Of a stretch of 64,000 bases of DNA, positions 15,847 to 24,119 are shown one piece after another (the first letter of the stretch is position 1; each line of letters begins with the position of its first letter). Below the pieces are notes generated by a model. The model saw only the letters and a program-made list of their open reading frames with translations. It had not been told where the DNA came from and did not search any database. Source of the DNA: Fulvivirga imtechensis AK7 (GTDB lineage Bacteria; Bacteroidota; Bacteroidia; Cytophagales; Cyclobacteriaceae); contig NZ_AMZN01000070.1 of the NCBI RefSeq assembly GCF_000331535.1, forward strand, positions 62,001-126,000, given 5' to 3'. The translations under genes were made by a program, and so were the position numbers.

Positions 15847-16119
15847 TCTTACCTCCGGTACCGGAAAGCGTTCTTATCTATGGGGATTTCATAGTATTTT
15901 ATGGTCGAAGGCTCCGGAAATTTTGTAGTATCTCCCCAATGGCGCTGCTTCGAGCTTTTTTTGTTTGTCTGAATAATTGATCCATGGCTTTTTGAGGCCG
16001 GGTGGACGAGTTGGGTTCAGGCATTCGGAATACCTTCAAGTATTGCGGAAACGCTTACAGGACTTGCACCCTTTGCGACTTGCTAATGCTTCGGGAAACT
16101 ACTCCCGCTCATAAGGGAC
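15847..16119. other. Non-coding stretch with traces of decayed coding sequence
   Basis: On the minus strand, a frame ending at 15849 reads HWGDTTKFPEPSTIKYYEIP followed by IDKNAFRYRR. It looks like the C-terminus of a protein, but I do not recognise it and it has no start. Nearer L3 are echoes of the linker (GGACTTGCACCCTTTGCGAC near 16060-16080, similar to GGGACTTTCACCCTCTGG at 16115-16132). Confidence 0.35.
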
Positions 16120-16168
16120 TTTCACCCTCTGGAATATTTTGGTATCTTCGATACCGGGCACACACAAT
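16120..16168. repeat. Island linker repeat, copy L3
   Basis: TTTCACCCTCTGGAATATTT continues with TGGTATCTTCGATACC and GGGCACACACAATG. It matches L1 closely except that the GATGCCCATGCT piece is deleted. The sequence after it (GCTACCCTTCGGGACAGC, AACGTTGGGG) resembles what follows L2 (CCCTTCGGGTAGCC, AACGTTATGC). Confidence 0.6.
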
Positions 16169-16246
16169 GGGTATAAAATCGTAGCTACCCTTCGGGACAG
16201 CAACGCTTTTTAGCAGGAACGTTGGGGTTAATTTGAGAAAACAGAT

Positions 16247-16545
16247 ATGAGCAACAAAAATGATATTACTGATGGCAACAAAGCCCTAGTCGCTTTCAAA
16301 CCCCCTAATGGTGTTACAGAATATCCAGTTGTATTAGATAACGGAGCGGATACTATTTGGGCTACTGAACTTCAAATAGCTGATTTTTTTGGTAGAGATA
16401 GAACTGTTGTAAACAGACATACAAAGATGGTGAACTTGATGAAGATGCAACAAGTGTTAAATCTCCATTAGCAACTGAATAGAAAATGGACAACTAGTAA
16501 ATTAAAAGAATATTTACTTCAGGGAATTCAATAAATCAATCACAC
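16247..16545 (+). pseudogene. Broken RhuM-family gene
   Basis: The first frame reads VVLDNGADTIWATELQIADF, then FGRDRTVVNRH, matching the start of RhuM/Fic-associated virulence proteins (LFERDRTVIGKHI). After a frameshift near 16425 another frame reads DGELDEDATSVKSPLATE and stops, then WTTSKLKEYLLQGIQ follows, which fits the later RhuM segment W....LKEYLL.GY. The stretch between (roughly 35-45 residues including the YNLD...SVGYRV motif) is deleted. RhuM genes often occur on genomic islands. Confidence 0.6.
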
Positions 16546-16572
16546 ATTATTTTAAACAAACCATAACCCGAT

Positions 16573-17238
16573 ATGTTAATGAGATATTTTTTTGCAGTTA
16601 TATGCTCAATTTGTTCGTTTCAAGTGCATGCTCAGGAAACAAAGATCTGGGCGCATACTGGTGTCAGTATGAATGCCTACAAAGGCGACCTAAGCGGGTA
16701 TGAGAAATATACCTCCTCGTTTCATGTAGGCATACAACTAAACCGCAAGCATCGAGTTAATGGAAATTTCAATATGGGATTTGGAAATATCAATGGCGAG
16801 AACAGAAATTTCACTTTTGAATCTGACCAACAGCCTCTACCCGTTCCCAATAAATTTGTCAAAACACAGTTTTTTTATATCAATTACGACCTGCACTACA
16901 ACATTATCAAGAAAAAGAATGTGATACTTTATTTCAGCCAGGGGATTGGCCTGATCAGATTTTCTCCTGAGGATGCCGATGGTAACAGCCTGACGGAGAA
17001 TCAAAATACACGGGAGGCGGATGAAACTTATCGTAAGGAGTCATTCATGCTACCAACCAGTTTAGGTGCGATATTTATATTGCCCAATCAATATGGTGTA
17101 TCCGTTCAGGCAGGCTTTTACAACACTTTGACTGATTATTTAGATAATATTTCTAATCTGGGAGATAGCAAAAAAGACAATATTCTGGCTTTCCGCCTGG
17201 CATTTTTTGTGCCTGTTAAGTTTAAGGATGAGCAGTAA
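16573..17238 (+). CDS. Outer-membrane beta-barrel protein of unknown function
   Basis: A signal peptide (FFAVICSICSFQVHAQE) precedes about 200 residues of alternating strand pattern with aromatic girdles, for example SSFHVGIQLNRKHRVNGNFN, KTQFFYINYDLHYNIIKKKN and YGVSVQAGFYNTLTDYL. The last residues VKFKDEQ do not end in the aromatic residue usual for barrels. It is intact and lies just outside the decayed island. Transport, structural or adhesin roles are all possible. Confidence 0.65.
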   Translation: MLMRYFFAVICSICSFQVHAQETKIWAHTGVSMNAYKGDLSGYEKYTSSFHVGIQLNRKHRVNGNFNMGFGNINGENRNFTFESDQQPLPVPNKFVKTQFFYINYDLHYNIIKKKNVILYFSQGIGLIRFSPEDADGNSLTENQNTREADETYRKESFMLPTSLGAIFILPNQYGVSVQAGFYNTLTDYLDNISNLGDSKKDNILAFRLAFFVPVKFKDEQ

Positions 17239-17274
17239 ATAGCCGGACCTGCAAGTTTTTAAAATATAAAGATT

Positions 17275-17841
17275 TTATTCACCATGCTCAATCAACTTCA
17301 CAAGGTCACTATACCACTGCTCTCCGTATTTCCGGGTTAGCGCATCTTTAAGGAATTTGTAAACGGGCACCTGAAGCTCCTTACCTAAACTACAAGCGGG
17401 GCTACAAATACTCCATCTATCATAGTTGATGGCATCAAAATCCTCATATTTGGTAACACGAATAGGATACAGGTGACAGCTAATCGGCTTCCTGAAGCTG
17501 ATCTTACCATCAAAAAAAGCCTGTTCAATACCGCACTTGAGTACACCCTTTTCATCATAGATTGCATAGGCACATTCCCTGCCACCAATCGTTGGGGTGG
17601 AATATTCATCATCTTCATCCAGAATGTATGTCCCCTGCTCCTCTATAGCTCTTTTGCCTTCCTCAGAAAGATATGGCCTTACCTCATCATAGATCTCATC
17701 CAGCACGTCCAGTTCATCATCCTCCAAAGGAGCTCCCAAGTCGCCTTCTACACAACACGCACCCTTACATTTTTCCAGATTGCACACAAAGAATTTTTCT
17801 TTGACATCATCTGATAAGATCACATTCCCAAATTCAATCAT
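17275..17841 (-). CDS. DUF3109 family cysteine-cluster protein
   Basis: The protein carries the cysteine pattern [11 protein letters not shown] near the N-terminus, then [26 protein letters not shown] and [10 protein letters not shown]. This matches DUF3109, related to the YkgJ-type putative Fe-S or zinc clusters. No enzymatic role is known. I start at MIEFGNVIL (17841) rather than six codons upstream, because family members begin with this segment. The result is 188 residues, cytosolic, standing alone. Confidence 0.85.
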   Translation of the reverse strand: MIEFGNVILSDDVKEKFFVCNLEKCKGACCVEGDLGAPLEDDELDVLDEIYDEVRPYLSEEGKRAIEEQGTYILDEDDEYSTPTIGGRECAYAIYDEKGVLKCGIEQAFFDGKISFRKPISCHLYPIRVTKYEDFDAINYDRWSICSPACSLGKELQVPVYKFLKDALTRKYGEQWYSDLVKLIEHGE

Positions 17842-17989
17842 TCTACAAAGATAATCCAATTAGTACTCCAACACATCTAATTTAAAAAAAGATCATTTTA
17901 TAAGCATTTAATCAACTTTGCGGAACTACGACTTACTTATAATTGTAATTGCATAAATATTTATGTTCTTTTACATAAACATGTATGCC

Positions 17990-18184
17990 ATGAGAACAAC
18001 ACTGGATATACCTGCAGAACTTATAGCAAGAGTTATGGAAATTACGGGTGCAAAAACCAAAAGTCAGGCCATTAAAGCTGCTCTGGAGGCATTGGTCATT
18101 CAGGAAAAAAGAAAAAGGCTTTTACTCTACCAGGGAAAACTAGACTTGAGTATTGATCTTGACAATTTACGTGAAAGGAAATGA
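17990..18184 (+). CDS. vapB: VapB-type antitoxin
   Basis: The protein begins MRTTLDIPAELIARVMEIT, followed by GAKTKSQAIKAALEALV, the ribbon-helix-helix-like N-terminus of VapB antitoxins of the type II VapBC systems. The C-terminal LSIDLDNLRERK would sit in the toxin's active groove. I use the ATG at 17990; the open frame upstream (MFFYINMYA) is AT-rich promoter-like DNA. Its TGA overlaps the toxin's ATG. Length 64 residues. Confidence 0.82.
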   Translation: MRTTLDIPAELIARVMEITGAKTKSQAIKAALEALVIQEKRKRLLLYQGKLDLSIDLDNLRERK

Positions 18185-18573
18185 CGCCTACTCGTAAAGT
18201 GCTTGTAGATAGTTCTGGTTGGATAACTTTTTTTAATGTCGGTAGATAAACAGCTCTAATTCAATTGATTGAAGAGGATTTGGTCTGTACCAACGAATTA
18301 ATTTTAACTGAATTAATACCTTTTTTACTCAGGGCAGGTCAAACTGACGCTGCTGATTGTCTAATGGCATTGGAATGTATCCCGTTAAATATTGACTGGC
18401 CGATTATCAGAAAATACCAGGAGATCAACCTCTCTAATGGTATTAACAAAGTGGGTATTCCGGATTTAATTATTCTACAACAAGTAGTAGAACACAAACT
18501 GCCCCTATTTACCTATGATAAACACTTCCACCTTATGAAAAACCATATCAATTTTGAAATTATAATAGAATAG
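18181..18573 (+). pseudogene. vapC: VapC-type PIN-domain toxin interrupted by one stop codon
   Basis: From the ATG at 18181 the frame reads MTPTRKVLVDSSGWITFFNV and GR, then a TAA (18247-18249), then continues in the same frame with QLIEEDLVCTNELILTELIP to a stop at 18573. All four PIN acidic residues are present: VDSS, LTELI, GIPDLII and TYDKHF. Only the one nonsense codon separates an intact toxin of about 130 residues from a dead one. Position 23 in the family is usually Asp or Glu of GR(D/E)T. A restart downstream would lack the first catalytic Asp. Confidence 0.78.
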
Positions 18574-18650
18574 AAGGTGTTTCATTGTTCGGTTATTAAT
18601 TTTATTTTTGACCTTTGCAGATTACATTGTGTGTTGATTAACGATCGAGA

Positions 18651-20909
18651 ATGGATTACCTAAAAAGCCTTAACGAGCCACAGTACGAAGGGGCGGTAAA
18701 TACGGAAGGACCTACCATGATCATTGCGGGTGCTGGTTCGGGAAAAACAAGAGTACTTACTTATCGGATTGCCTACCTCATAGAAAAAAAGGGAGTTGAT
18801 CCTTTTAATATTCTGGCGCTGACTTTTACCAATAAAGCGGCTAAAGAAATGCGCGACAGGATAGAAAAAGTAGTAGGTACAGAGGCACGAAATCTGTGGA
18901 TGGGAACCTTTCACTCTGTGTTTGCCCGTATCCTTAGAGCCGAGGCTGACAAGCTCGGGTATCCCAGCAATTTCACCATCTACGATACTGATGACTCCAA
19001 GCAGTTGATCAAATCCATTGTTAAGGAGCTTGGCCTTGATGACAAAATATACAAGCCCAATGTAGTTTTTAACAGAATTTCCGGGGCAAAGAACAGGCTT
19101 ATTTCATGGCGGGAATATATCAACAATCCTATTTTCAGGGCTGATGATGAAAGCAACATGAAACCTGAGCTTGGAAAAATATATAAGATCTATTCCGAGC
19201 GATGCTTCAAGGCCGGGGCCATGGATTTTGATGACCTGCTTTTCAATACCAACGTACTCTTCAAACAGCACATCGATGTATTGAATAAATATCAGCAACG
19301 GTTCCATTATGTGATGGTTGATGAGTTTCAGGATACTAATATTTCCCAATACCTGATCACCAAAAAGCTCTCGGCGGTGAGGCAAAATATCTGTGTGGTG
19401 GGTGACGATGCGCAAAGTATTTATGCTTTCCGCGGTGCTGACATACAGAACATTCTCAATTTTGAAAAGGACTACCCTGATCTGAGGGTAATTAAGCTTG
19501 AGCAGAACTATCGCTCTACGAAAACGATCGTCAATGCTGCCAATGCTATCATCAGCAAAAACAGGGCTCAACTAAAGAAGAATGTCTGGACAGATAACGA
19601 TGAAGGTTCGCTGATCGAACTGCTAAAGGCAAATTCTGATAACGAGGAAGGAAAACTGGTAGCCTCATCGATATTCGAAGAAAAAATGCAAAACCAGCTT
19701 CAAAATAGCGATTTTGCTATTCTTTACAGAACAAACAGCCAGTCGAGAGCAATAGAAGAAGCGCTCAGGCGAATGAACATTAAGTACAAAATTGTTGGTG
19801 GTCTGTCATTCTACCAGCGCAAGGAAATAAAAGACCTAATGGCTTACCTCCGGTTCGCCATCAATCACAATGATGAGCAATCACTAAGAAGGATCATCAA
19901 TTATCCTAAAAGAGGTATCGGAGATACAAGCGTTGATAAGATCATAGTTGCGGCCAATGACCACGATATCAGTCTTTGGGAAGTGCTGACCAATATTAGC
20001 TCATTCCTGCCAGGCAGAGCAGCAAATGCCGTAATGGATTTCGTAACACTGATCAAGCGCTTTAAGCATGATATCGAGACTAAAGATGCATACGAAGCTG
20101 CTAATCTCATTGCCAAGGGTTCCGGCATTCTAAAAGAGCTCTACGAAGATAAAACCGTTGAGGGCCTGAGCCGGTATGAAAACGTGCAGGAATTGTTAAA
20201 CGCTGTAAAAGAGTATGTCGATGACCCTGAAAAGGAGGACAAATCACTCGGGGCATTCTTACAGGAGATCGCCCTTATTACCGGAGTTGATAATGATAAG
20301 GATGATGGGGAGGAGAAGGTAACGCTAATGACCATACACATGGCGAAAGGCCTTGAATTCAAAAATGTGTATATCGTAGGCCTTGAAGAAGACCTTTTCC
20401 CCTCGCAAATGATGCTCAGCAGCCGCGCAGACCTCGAAGAGGAACGAAGATTATTTTATGTTGCTGTAACAAGAGCAGAGAGAAAATTGTTCTTGTCGTA
20501 TGCATTGAGCAGATACCGCTTTGGCCGACTGAAAAATTGCGAACCGAGTCGTTTCATTGATGAAATAGACCCTATGTTTATCAAGGTAAGCAAGAAATAT
20601 GGCAAAGTAGAATCATCAGGTTTAAGCGGAGATGACTATGCCAAAAACTTTATCAATGGCATGCGGAAGACTACCACTTCACGCCCAGTGGCCAAAACCT
20701 CTACTTACAAACCTTCGGCAGATTTTGAGCCCAGTGATACGTCAGGCCTGCAGGCTGGCATGAAAGTGGAGCACCCGAAGTTTGGTTATGGTATGGTAAC
20801 GGAAATGGATGAAAGTGGCGCTAACCGAAAAGCTAAAGTTCATTTTGATGACTTTGGAGAGAAAACATTATTACTTAGTTTTGCTAAATTAAAGATCCAC
20901 TCTAACTAG
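18651..20909 (+). CDS. pcrA: ATP-dependent DNA helicase PcrA/UvrD
   Basis: This superfamily 1A 3'-5' helicase unwinds DNA in nucleotide excision and mismatch repair and clears RecA. Motifs in order: Q-motif LNEPQYEGAV, Walker A IIAGAGSGKTRVL, FHSVFARIL, Walker B VMVDEFQDTN, VVGDDAQSIYAFRGADI, EQNYRST, VTLMTIHMAKGLEFKNVYIV, and LFYVAVTRAERKL. The C-terminal AGMKVEHPKFGYGMVTEMDE is the Tudor-like domain that in PcrA contacts RNA polymerase. 752 residues, full length. DUF4290 and murA follow closely. Confidence 0.96.
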   Translation: MDYLKSLNEPQYEGAVNTEGPTMIIAGAGSGKTRVLTYRIAYLIEKKGVDPFNILALTFTNKAAKEMRDRIEKVVGTEARNLWMGTFHSVFARILRAEADKLGYPSNFTIYDTDDSKQLIKSIVKELGLDDKIYKPNVVFNRISGAKNRLISWREYINNPIFRADDESNMKPELGKIYKIYSERCFKAGAMDFDDLLFNTNVLFKQHIDVLNKYQQRFHYVMVDEFQDTNISQYLITKKLSAVRQNICVVGDDAQSIYAFRGADIQNILNFEKDYPDLRVIKLEQNYRSTKTIVNAANAIISKNRAQLKKNVWTDNDEGSLIELLKANSDNEEGKLVASSIFEEKMQNQLQNSDFAILYRTNSQSRAIEEALRRMNIKYKIVGGLSFYQRKEIKDLMAYLRFAINHNDEQSLRRIINYPKRGIGDTSVDKIIVAANDHDISLWEVLTNISSFLPGRAANAVMDFVTLIKRFKHDIETKDAYEAANLIAKGSGILKELYEDKTVEGLSRYENVQELLNAVKEYVDDPEKEDKSLGAFLQEIALITGVDNDKDDGEEKVTLMTIHMAKGLEFKNVYIVGLEEDLFPSQMMLSSRADLEEERRLFYVAVTRAERKLFLSYALSRYRFGRLKNCEPSRFIDEIDPMFIKVSKKYGKVESSGLSGDDYAKNFINGMRKTTTSRPVAKTSTYKPSADFEPSDTSGLQAGMKVEHPKFGYGMVTEMDESGANRKAKVHFDDFGEKTLLLSFAKLKIHSN

Positions 20910-20927
20910 GAGTATAAATCCCTTTAT

Positions 20928-21575
20928 ATGGAATACAACACAAGCCAACCTGCCCTGATCCTAAAAGAATATGGAAGGAATGTTCAAAAGCTCGTTGAAT
21001 ATTTAAAAACAATAGAAGACAAAGAGAAAAGAACGCAGAGCGCTGCTACCTTGGTGGAGCTCATGAAGCAAATTACACCTACTGTCAAAGAAACTCCCGA
21101 AACCAGTCAAAAGCTGTGGGATGATCTTTATATCATGTCTAATTTTGATCTTGATATCGATAGCCCCTATCCCATGCCGGCAAAAGAAGTGCTCAACAAA
21201 AAGCCAAAAAGGATGGACTATACCAGCTATGATATCAAGTACAAGCACTATGGCAGGAATATAGACCTGTTGGTTAAAGAAGCCATTAAGAAAGAAGACC
21301 CTCAGGAAAGAGAAGACGCCATCATTTATATTGGTAAGCTCATGAAAAGTTTCTATACCAGTTGGAACAAAGAGGTTATTGATGATGCTGTTATTCTTGA
21401 AAATATTAATACTATTTCGGGTGGTGCACTTAATATAGACCTGGAAAAAGTTAAGGAGGATAACCTGTTCGAAAAGCTTTACAATACAAAGCGTAAAACC
21501 AGTACCAGACCAACCGGCACCAACGGAAAATCAGGAGACAGAAAAAGTACCAACCGCAGACGAAGAAGAAATTAA
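20928..21575 (+). CDS. DUF4290 family protein
   Basis: A 215-residue cytosolic, highly charged protein matching DUF4290, a Bacteroidota-restricted family (LILKEYGRNVQKLVEYLKTI, later YDIKYKHYGRNIDLLVKEAI). The last 40 residues are basic and disordered (TRPTGTNGKSGDRKSTNRRR). Its stop codon shares one base with the murA start, an arrangement that looks translationally coupled and is common for this pair in the phylum. Function is unknown; the coupling hints at envelope growth or cell-cycle control. Confidence 0.85.
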   Translation: MEYNTSQPALILKEYGRNVQKLVEYLKTIEDKEKRTQSAATLVELMKQITPTVKETPETSQKLWDDLYIMSNFDLDIDSPYPMPAKEVLNKKPKRMDYTSYDIKYKHYGRNIDLLVKEAIKKEDPQEREDAIIYIGKLMKSFYTSWNKEVIDDAVILENINTISGGALNIDLEKVKEDNLFEKLYNTKRKTSTRPTGTNGKSGDRKSTNRRRRRN

Positions 21576-22885
21576 TGAGTTCTTTCAAAATACAAGGAGG
21601 AAAAGCGCTAAAGGGAGAAATTATACCTCAGGGAGCTAAGAACGAAGCTCTTCAAATAATAGCCGCAACTTTGCTAACTGCTGAGCCTGTTACCATTCAC
21701 AAGATCCCCAACATTCGCGATGTAAACAAACTTATAGAGCTGATCGGTGATCTGGGTGCGGTGGTAGAGAAGCTTGACTCGGAATCATACAGGTTTACCG
21801 CCAAAGATCTTGACGTAAGCTTCCTTGAATCTGAAGAGTTCAAACAAAAAGCAGCTTCGCTAAGAGGCTCGATAATGATCCTCGGCCCACTGCTCGCTCG
21901 CTATGGCAAAGCAAAAATACCAAGACCAGGAGGTGATAAAATAGGCAGACGCAGGCTTGACACCCACTTTTTAGGCTTTGAAAAGCTAGGAGCCAAATTC
22001 AATTACTCTTCAAAAGACAGCTTTTATTCAATAGATGCCACCAACCTGGCTGGGTGCTACATTCATCTTGACGAAGCTTCTGTGACGGGCACCGCTAATA
22101 TAATCATGGCGGCTGTACTCGCCAAGGGAAAAACCACCATCTATCATGCTGCCTGCGAGCCTTACATACAGCAGCTTTGCAAAATGCTCAACAGAATGGG
22201 TGCCAACATCAGTGGCATTGGCTCGAACCTGATCACCATAGAAGGAGTTGAATCACTAGGAGGCACCGATCACACTCTACTTCCTGACATGATAGAGGTG
22301 GGCAGTTTCATTGGCCTTGCAGCAATGACCCAATCTGAGATTACGATAAAAAATGCAGGAGTAGAGCACCTGGGACTTATCCCTGATGTTTTCAGGAGGC
22401 TCGGGATCAAACTAGAACTCCGGGGTGACGACATTTATATCCCTTCTCAAAAACACTATGAAATTGAGACTTTCATCGATGGGTCTATCATGACAGTTGC
22501 CGATGCTCCATGGCCCGGTTTTACTCCCGATCTGTTAAGCATAGTGCTGGTTACCGCTATCCAGGCAAAGGGTACGGTGCTTATTCATCAAAAAATGTTT
22601 GAAAGCCGATTGTTTTTTGTTGATAAACTGATCGATATGGGAGCTCAGATCATTCTTTGTGATCCGCACAGAGCAACGGTAATCGGACTTGACAGAAAGC
22701 AACAACTAAAAGGGATAAAAATGTCATCTCCTGATATACGGGCAGGTGTGTCCCTCTTAATTGCTGCACTCTCTGCCGAGGGAGAAAGTGTTATCTCCAA
22801 TGTTGAACAAATAGACCGGGGGTATCAGTATATTGATGAACGCCTGAATCAGCTTGGAGCAAGCATTCATCGCCTTGAACAATAG
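21575..22885 (+). CDS. murA: UDP-N-acetylglucosamine 1-carboxyvinyltransferase MurA
   Basis: MurA transfers enolpyruvate from PEP to UDP-GlcNAc, the first committed step of peptidoglycan synthesis. The EPSP-synthase fold is evident (QGAKNEALQIIAATLLT, SLRGSIMILGPLLARYG, DRGYQYIDERLNQLGA). The active-site loop reads PRPGGDKIGRRRLDTH: Asp121 stands where Escherichia coli has Cys115. Cys-to-Asp at this site keeps activity and gives fosfomycin resistance in other bacteria, such as mycobacteria and chlamydiae. 436 residues, full length. A hairpin terminator follows at 22911-22938. Confidence 0.95.
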   Translation: MSSFKIQGGKALKGEIIPQGAKNEALQIIAATLLTAEPVTIHKIPNIRDVNKLIELIGDLGAVVEKLDSESYRFTAKDLDVSFLESEEFKQKAASLRGSIMILGPLLARYGKAKIPRPGGDKIGRRRLDTHFLGFEKLGAKFNYSSKDSFYSIDATNLAGCYIHLDEASVTGTANIIMAAVLAKGKTTIYHAACEPYIQQLCKMLNRMGANISGIGSNLITIEGVESLGGTDHTLLPDMIEVGSFIGLAAMTQSEITIKNAGVEHLGLIPDVFRRLGIKLELRGDDIYIPSQKHYEIETFIDGSIMTVADAPWPGFTPDLLSIVLVTAIQAKGTVLIHQKMFESRLFFVDKLIDMGAQIILCDPHRATVIGLDRKQQLKGIKMSSPDIRAGVSLLIAALSAEGESVISNVEQIDRGYQYIDERLNQLGASIHRLEQ

Positions 22886-22910
22886 GAGTAGATCATTCGT
22901 TCTAACATTT

Positions 22911-22938
22911 GAAAGCTGAGCCAAATTACCTCAGCTTT
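22911..22938 (+). terminator. Rho-independent-like terminator after murA
   Basis: The stem AAAGCTGAG (22911-22919) pairs with CTCAGCTTT (22929-22937) around a 9-base loop and ends in a short T-run. It lies 25 bases after the murA stop and closes the pcrA-DUF4290-murA unit. Confidence 0.6.
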
Positions 22939-23059
22939 TGGTGCAATACAGCCACAGGAACTGTCTTTATTACCTCTTGTTATGCGGAGTTGAAGACAGA
23001 TTCTTTTATGCATAATTCCTAAATTTACGATGTTCATTAACTATCAACACAATCAGTAA

Positions 23060-23878
23060 ATGGAATATTTTGAACAGATCAAACTATTTCTAGTCACCCA
23101 GGGTGCTGAGGTAAGCTTTATGTTACTTAAAAGCATCCTTATTCTCGTAGTAGGAATTCAGGTAATCAGATTTCTGGACAGCAGTTTTAACCGGTTTCTT
23201 GAAAGAATAAAAGTAGACGCCTCGCTCAAGCCATTTCTGCACAACCTTTTTCACAATCTCCTGATTGTTTTATTGGTATTAAGTGTATTAACTACCCTTG
23301 GTGTGCAAATGACATCCTTTATTGCCATGCTTGGAGCTGCTGGTCTCGCAGTCGGTCTTGCACTACAGGGCACCTTACAAAATTTTGCGGGGGGTGTGGT
23401 ACTACTTACGATCAAACCATTCAAAGTAGGGGATTATATCGAGGGAGCAGGACACGCTGGTACCGTCAGGGAAATAAGGATCTTTAATACGATACTGTCC
23501 ACACCTGATAACGTCCAAATCATTGTACCTAATGGAACTCTATCCAATAGCGCTATTAAGAACTTTTCCGCAAACGACACCAGGAGAGTGGATATGGTTT
23601 TCGGCATCAGCTATGGTGATGATATAAAGAAAGCAAAAGACATACTGGAAAGTCTGGTTAAAAAAGATGAGAGGGTACTACAGGAGCCTGCCCCTATTGT
23701 AGCCGTTTCCAGTCTGGGCGATAGCTCCGTAAACTTTAATGTAAGACCCTGGGTCAACAGAGCAGACTATTGGGTCCTTTACTGGGATTTCCATGAGAAT
23801 GTGAAGCTTGAATTCGACAAACATGGCATCAGTATTCCATTTCCTCAAAGAGATGTTCACATCTATAATGAAAAGTAG
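23060..23878 (+). CDS. Small-conductance mechanosensitive channel, MscS family
   Basis: Three membrane helices are followed by the MscS core. TM1 is about LLKSILILVVGIQVIRFL and TM2 about LLIVLLVLSVLTTLGV. The pore-lining TM3 is rich in Ala/Gly (MLGAAGLAVGLALQGTLQNF), followed by AGGVVLLTIKPFKVGDYIEG and the beta/alpha-beta cytosolic vestibule. The 272 residues are close to E. coli MscS (286). It should open under membrane tension in hypo-osmotic shock. It stands alone with its own upstream region. Two more MscS homologues occur at 44115 and 54148. Confidence 0.9.
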   Translation: MEYFEQIKLFLVTQGAEVSFMLLKSILILVVGIQVIRFLDSSFNRFLERIKVDASLKPFLHNLFHNLLIVLLVLSVLTTLGVQMTSFIAMLGAAGLAVGLALQGTLQNFAGGVVLLTIKPFKVGDYIEGAGHAGTVREIRIFNTILSTPDNVQIIVPNGTLSNSAIKNFSANDTRRVDMVFGISYGDDIKKAKDILESLVKKDERVLQEPAPIVAVSSLGDSSVNFNVRPWVNRADYWVLYWDFHENVKLEFDKHGISIPFPQRDVHIYNEK

Positions 23879-23993
23879 TCAAGTCATGAAATTTTAATTT
23901 CATTAATCATCTATAAGCATAATAAAATACGGTTATTTCAAACGATTGCATTATTTTAATAGGTTCTATTAATTTTATTTTTTCATTTTTCGC

Positions 23994-24025
23994 TTGGAAA
24001 TAAGAAACTAATGTTGCTACATTTG
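23994..24025 (+). promoter_or_regulatory. Promoter of the aromatic amino acid operon
   Basis: TTG at 23994-23996 and TACATTTG at 24018-24025, 21 bases apart, match the Bacteroidota sigma-A consensus TTG...TAnnTTTG. The leader peptide begins 19 bases beyond the -7 element. Confidence 0.6.
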
Positions 24026-24044
24026 TCTTAACAAAAAGCAAAAA

Positions 24045-24119
24045 ATGAACAATACGTTTACCATATACTTTAGCTATTTCTTTTTTTATACCAGAAAGAA
24101 GGGCTGGAGGAATATGTAA
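24045..24119 (+). CDS. Aromatic leader peptide of the pheA operon
   Basis: A 24-codon ORF encodes MNNTFTIYFSYFFFYTRKKG followed by WRNM, with five Phe, three Tyr and one Trp, including the run FFFY at codons 12-15. It lies between a consensus promoter and a strong terminator, directly before pheA-tyrA-aroF genes. This is the design of a ribosome-mediated attenuator: slow translation at the Phe/Tyr codons senses charged tRNA. It is too short for routine gene callers. Phe, and possibly Tyr, is the most likely signal. Confidence 0.78.
   Translation: MNNTFTIYFSYFFFYTRKKGWRNM

Noticed and set aside
13300-16600. A prophage or complete conjugative element
   Set aside because: No capsid, terminase, portal, relaxase or T4SS gene is seen; only small accessory genes and fragments.
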